From Tardiphaga sp. (GTDB taxonomy: Bacteria; Pseudomonadota; Alphaproteobacteria; Rhizobiales; Xanthobacteraceae): a DNA stretch of 7,039 bases. The notes under the pieces are model-generated. The model was given only the letters and a program-made list of their open reading frames with translations, did not search any database and had not been told where the DNA came from. Below, in pieces: positions 5,791 through 7,039 of this stretch; position 1 is the stretch's first letter, and each line of letters starts with the position of its first letter. The stretch is taken from the NCBI GenBank assembly GCA_028290325.1, contig JAQGJY010000074.1:1-7039 (forward strand), read 5' to 3'. The position numbers were made by a program, and so were the translations under genes.

Positions 5791-5848
5791 TCCTTGGCGG
5801 CGGTTATGGCAGAATCCCGGCGAGCTTTTTTCGTCTGGACCTGACCTC

Positions 5849-6604
5849 ATGGCTTTTCGCGCATTATTATACCGCCGCCCCGCCGAGCCTCACACCCTCG
5901 CGGTCAAGCACGGATCACAAATTTTCTCGGTGCGCTTGCGGCGCCATCGCCGCGCGCGGCGCTACACGTTGCGGATTCATCCGAGCGATCGCGAAGCGAT
6001 TCTGACCATGCCGCCACGCGGCACGTTGAGCGACGCGAAGGAATTCGCGCAGCGCCACGGCGCATGGATCGCCGCGCGTCTCGGTCGGTTGCCGAAGGCC
6101 GCGCCGTTTCAGAGCGGCACGGTGGTGCCGTTGCGCGGTATTGCGCACAAGATCGTGCATCGCGCCGGCACGCGCGGCACGGTCTGGGTCGAGACGCGCG
6201 ACAGTGGTGAAAGAATTCTCTGCGTCGCGGGTGGCGCCGAGCACACCGATCGTCGCGTCCATGATTTCCTCAAGCGCGAGGCCCGCGCGGATTTGCAGAA
6301 GGCGTCGCTGAATTACGCCGCGATGCTCGGCGTGAAAGTGAAGCGCCTCTCGATCCGCGATCAATCGAGTCGCTGGGGGTCGTGCACCTCGGCGGGCTCG
6401 CTGTCATTCTCGTGGCGGCTGATCCTCGCGCCGCCCTTCGTGCTGGATTATCTCGCCGCGCATGAAGTCGCGCATCTGGTCGAGATGAACCACTCGGCGA
6501 AGTTCTGGCGCGTCGTGGCCAAGGTTTGCCCGGCCACCGAGCGCGCGAAAGCCTGGCTCGATACGCATGGCAACGACCTGCATCGCTACGGCATTTCGGA
6601 GTAG
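5849..6604 (+). CDS. M48-like (YgjP/DUF45, SprT-like) zinc metallopeptidase
   Basis: From ATG 5849 the product is 251 residues. The C-terminal half carries the family signature: RWGSC (175-179), then SFSWRLILAPPFVLDYLAAHEVAHL with the zinc-binding HEXXH (HEVAH, 205-209), and a third likely ligand His215 in MNHSAKFW. The N-terminal half is basic (VRLRRHRRARRYTLRI) as in related alphaproteobacterial proteins annotated as M48 family metallopeptidase or DUF45. No signal peptide or membrane segment is seen, so it is presumably cytoplasmic. The physiological substrate of this family is not established. The frame remains open upstream to an ATG at 5765 and a TTG at 5747. I chose 5849 because MAFRALLYRRP resembles the usual N-terminus and the upstream residues do not. 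None of the starts has a strong Shine-Dalgarno. Confidence 0.85.
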   Translation: MAFRALLYRRPAEPHTLAVKHGSQIFSVRLRRHRRARRYTLRIHPSDREAILTMPPRGTLSDAKEFAQRHGAWIAARLGRLPKAAPFQSGTVVPLRGIAHKIVHRAGTRGTVWVETRDSGERILCVAGGAEHTDRRVHDFLKREARADLQKASLNYAAMLGVKVKRLSIRDQSSRWGSCTSAGSLSFSWRLILAPPFVLDYLAAHEVAHLVEMNHSAKFWRVVAKVCPATERAKAWLDTHGNDLHRYGISE

Positions 6605-6758
6605 GTGGATTTCCCTGCCGTTGCGGGGACGGTCGGCCGAGCGACGCGGATTGGCGAAGCCAATCGCGCGAAGGCGGGTCGTCAAAACGGCAAATTCGAG
6701 CCCGCCCAACCGGCCAAAGGCCGGCCACACCCACGCAGGAGCGGGGGGATAAGGGCTT
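6605..6758. terminator. Convergent gap with three strong hairpins
   Basis: GATTGGC (6649-6655) pairs with GCCAATC (6659-6665) around a GAA loop; with one bulged G (6666), CGCG (6645-6648) and CGCG (6667-6670) add four more pairs. GGCGGG (6673-6678) pairs with CCCGCC (6701-6706). CCGGCC (6710-6715) pairs with GGCCGG (6719-6724) around AAA. None is followed by a U-tract on either strand. The two flanking genes converge here, so these probably serve as bidirectional 3'-end structures. I see no gene in the gap. Confidence 0.4.
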
Positions 6759-7039
6759 CTACCGTCCGAACAGCCGCTCCATCAGCCAGCCATCCAGACC
6801 GGCCGCCGCTTCGGGTCGCGCCGACGTCTGCATCGGGGCCGGGCGTTGCGGCGGATAGGCCTGCGGCTGTCGCTGCGCGTAACCCGACGGCGGCGCCGAG
6901 CCGCGCGGATCAGAACGGCTGTCGATCGGCACATTCATCGGCGGCACGCCGATCGGCGGCGCGGACGGTGCCGTTGTCTGCGCGATGGTCGATAGCCAGC
7001 CCGCGCGTCCCGCGCCGGGCAGCATGGCGACCGGCACAC
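6759..7039 (-). CDS. Proline-rich C-terminus of a larger protein, possibly class A penicillin-binding protein (partial)
   Basis: The frame ends at TAG (6759-6761) and is still open at the right edge, so only the last 92-93 residues are visible and the start is outside the window. The segment is low-complexity and rich in Pro, Ala, Gln, Arg and Ser (for example QRQPQAYPPQRPAP) and ends in GLDGWLMERLFGR. No catalytic domain is in view. From memory, Bradyrhizobium-group class A penicillin-binding proteins (PBP1A type) carry such disordered tails with a similar terminal motif, so I propose that tentatively. Another envelope or hypothetical protein with a proline-rich tail remains possible. Reading-frame reality is supported by consistent G/C at third positions and an uninterrupted frame to the edge. 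Confidence 0.5.
   Translation of the reverse strand, partial: VPVAMLPGAGRAGWLSTIAQTTAPSAPPIGVPPMNVPIDSRSDPRGSAPPSGYAQRQPQAYPPQRPAPMQTSARPEAAAGLDGWLMERLFGR

Larger units (their letters stand above)
5520..5848. other. Intergenic region phaZ to metallopeptidase gene, rich in inverted repeats
   Basis: No convincing protein gene lies in these 329 bp. From left to right there is a hairpin after phaZ (5528-5559), a 15-bp dyad (5566-5580), a multi-helix RNA-like element (5598-5677), weak stems TCAGA/TCTGA (5677-5681, 5691-5695), a GC hairpin (5716-5731), TATATT at 5753-5758 (a -10-like box with no good -35), stem TTTGC/GCAAA (5746-5750, 5761-5765) ahead of a T-rich run near 5769-5777, and another GGGCCCGTT (5782-5790). 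The metallopeptidase frame is open back to 5747, but its codon choice and residues there (Cys, Trp-rich) do not resemble the family. Confidence 0.6.

Overview
The window is GC-rich and densely coded, and looks like chromosomal DNA from an alphaproteobacterium, most likely the Bradyrhizobium / Rhodopseudomonas / Afipia group. The evidence is a RegB/ActS-type redox kinase, an Aer-like PAS chemoreceptor, an intracellular cysteine-type PHB depolymerase and an alphaproteobacterial-style DUF45/M48 metalloprotein, all with strong third-position G/C. I see no insertion sequence, tRNA, rRNA, CRISPR array or phage gene.

Layout from left to right: (1) 1-690 (+), the C-terminal half of an MFS transporter whose 5' end lies outside the window. 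(2) 701-2008 (-), a complete RegB/RegS/ActS sensor kinase, convergent with the MFS gene and only 10 bp from it. (3) 2106-3812 (-), an Aer-type aerotaxis/energy-taxis receptor, upstream of the kinase on the same strand. (4) 3813-4175, the divergent regulatory region. (5) 4176-5519 (+), phaZ, the intracellular poly(3-hydroxybutyrate) depolymerase. (6) 5520-5848, a 329-bp gap with several perfect inverted repeats, including an apparent structured RNA. (7) 5849-6604 (+), a YgjP/SprT-like metallopeptidase with an HEXXH motif. (8) 6605-6758, a convergent gap with strong hairpins. (9) 6759-7039 (-), the proline-rich C-terminus of a protein that continues off the right edge, tentatively a class A penicillin-binding protein.

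The genes at 701-5519 share a redox/energy theme. Aer is expected to sense the state of the electron-transport chain through FAD and drive chemotaxis. RegS is expected to sense the quinone pool and redox through its GGxxNPF motif and a conserved cysteine, and to control energy-metabolism genes. PhaZ mobilises PHB, a carbon and reducing-power store. The cognate response regulator (RegR/ActR/PrrA) is not next to the kinase here, which departs from the usual arrangement.

The most unexplained stretch is about 5566-5790. It has a 15-bp dyad, an 8-bp closing helix around a potential H-type pseudoknot, an SD/anti-SD-like hairpin, and a second downstream copy of the 3' closing strand that could compete for the same partner. 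It is a candidate small RNA or cis-regulatory RNA that I cannot assign to any family I recognise.
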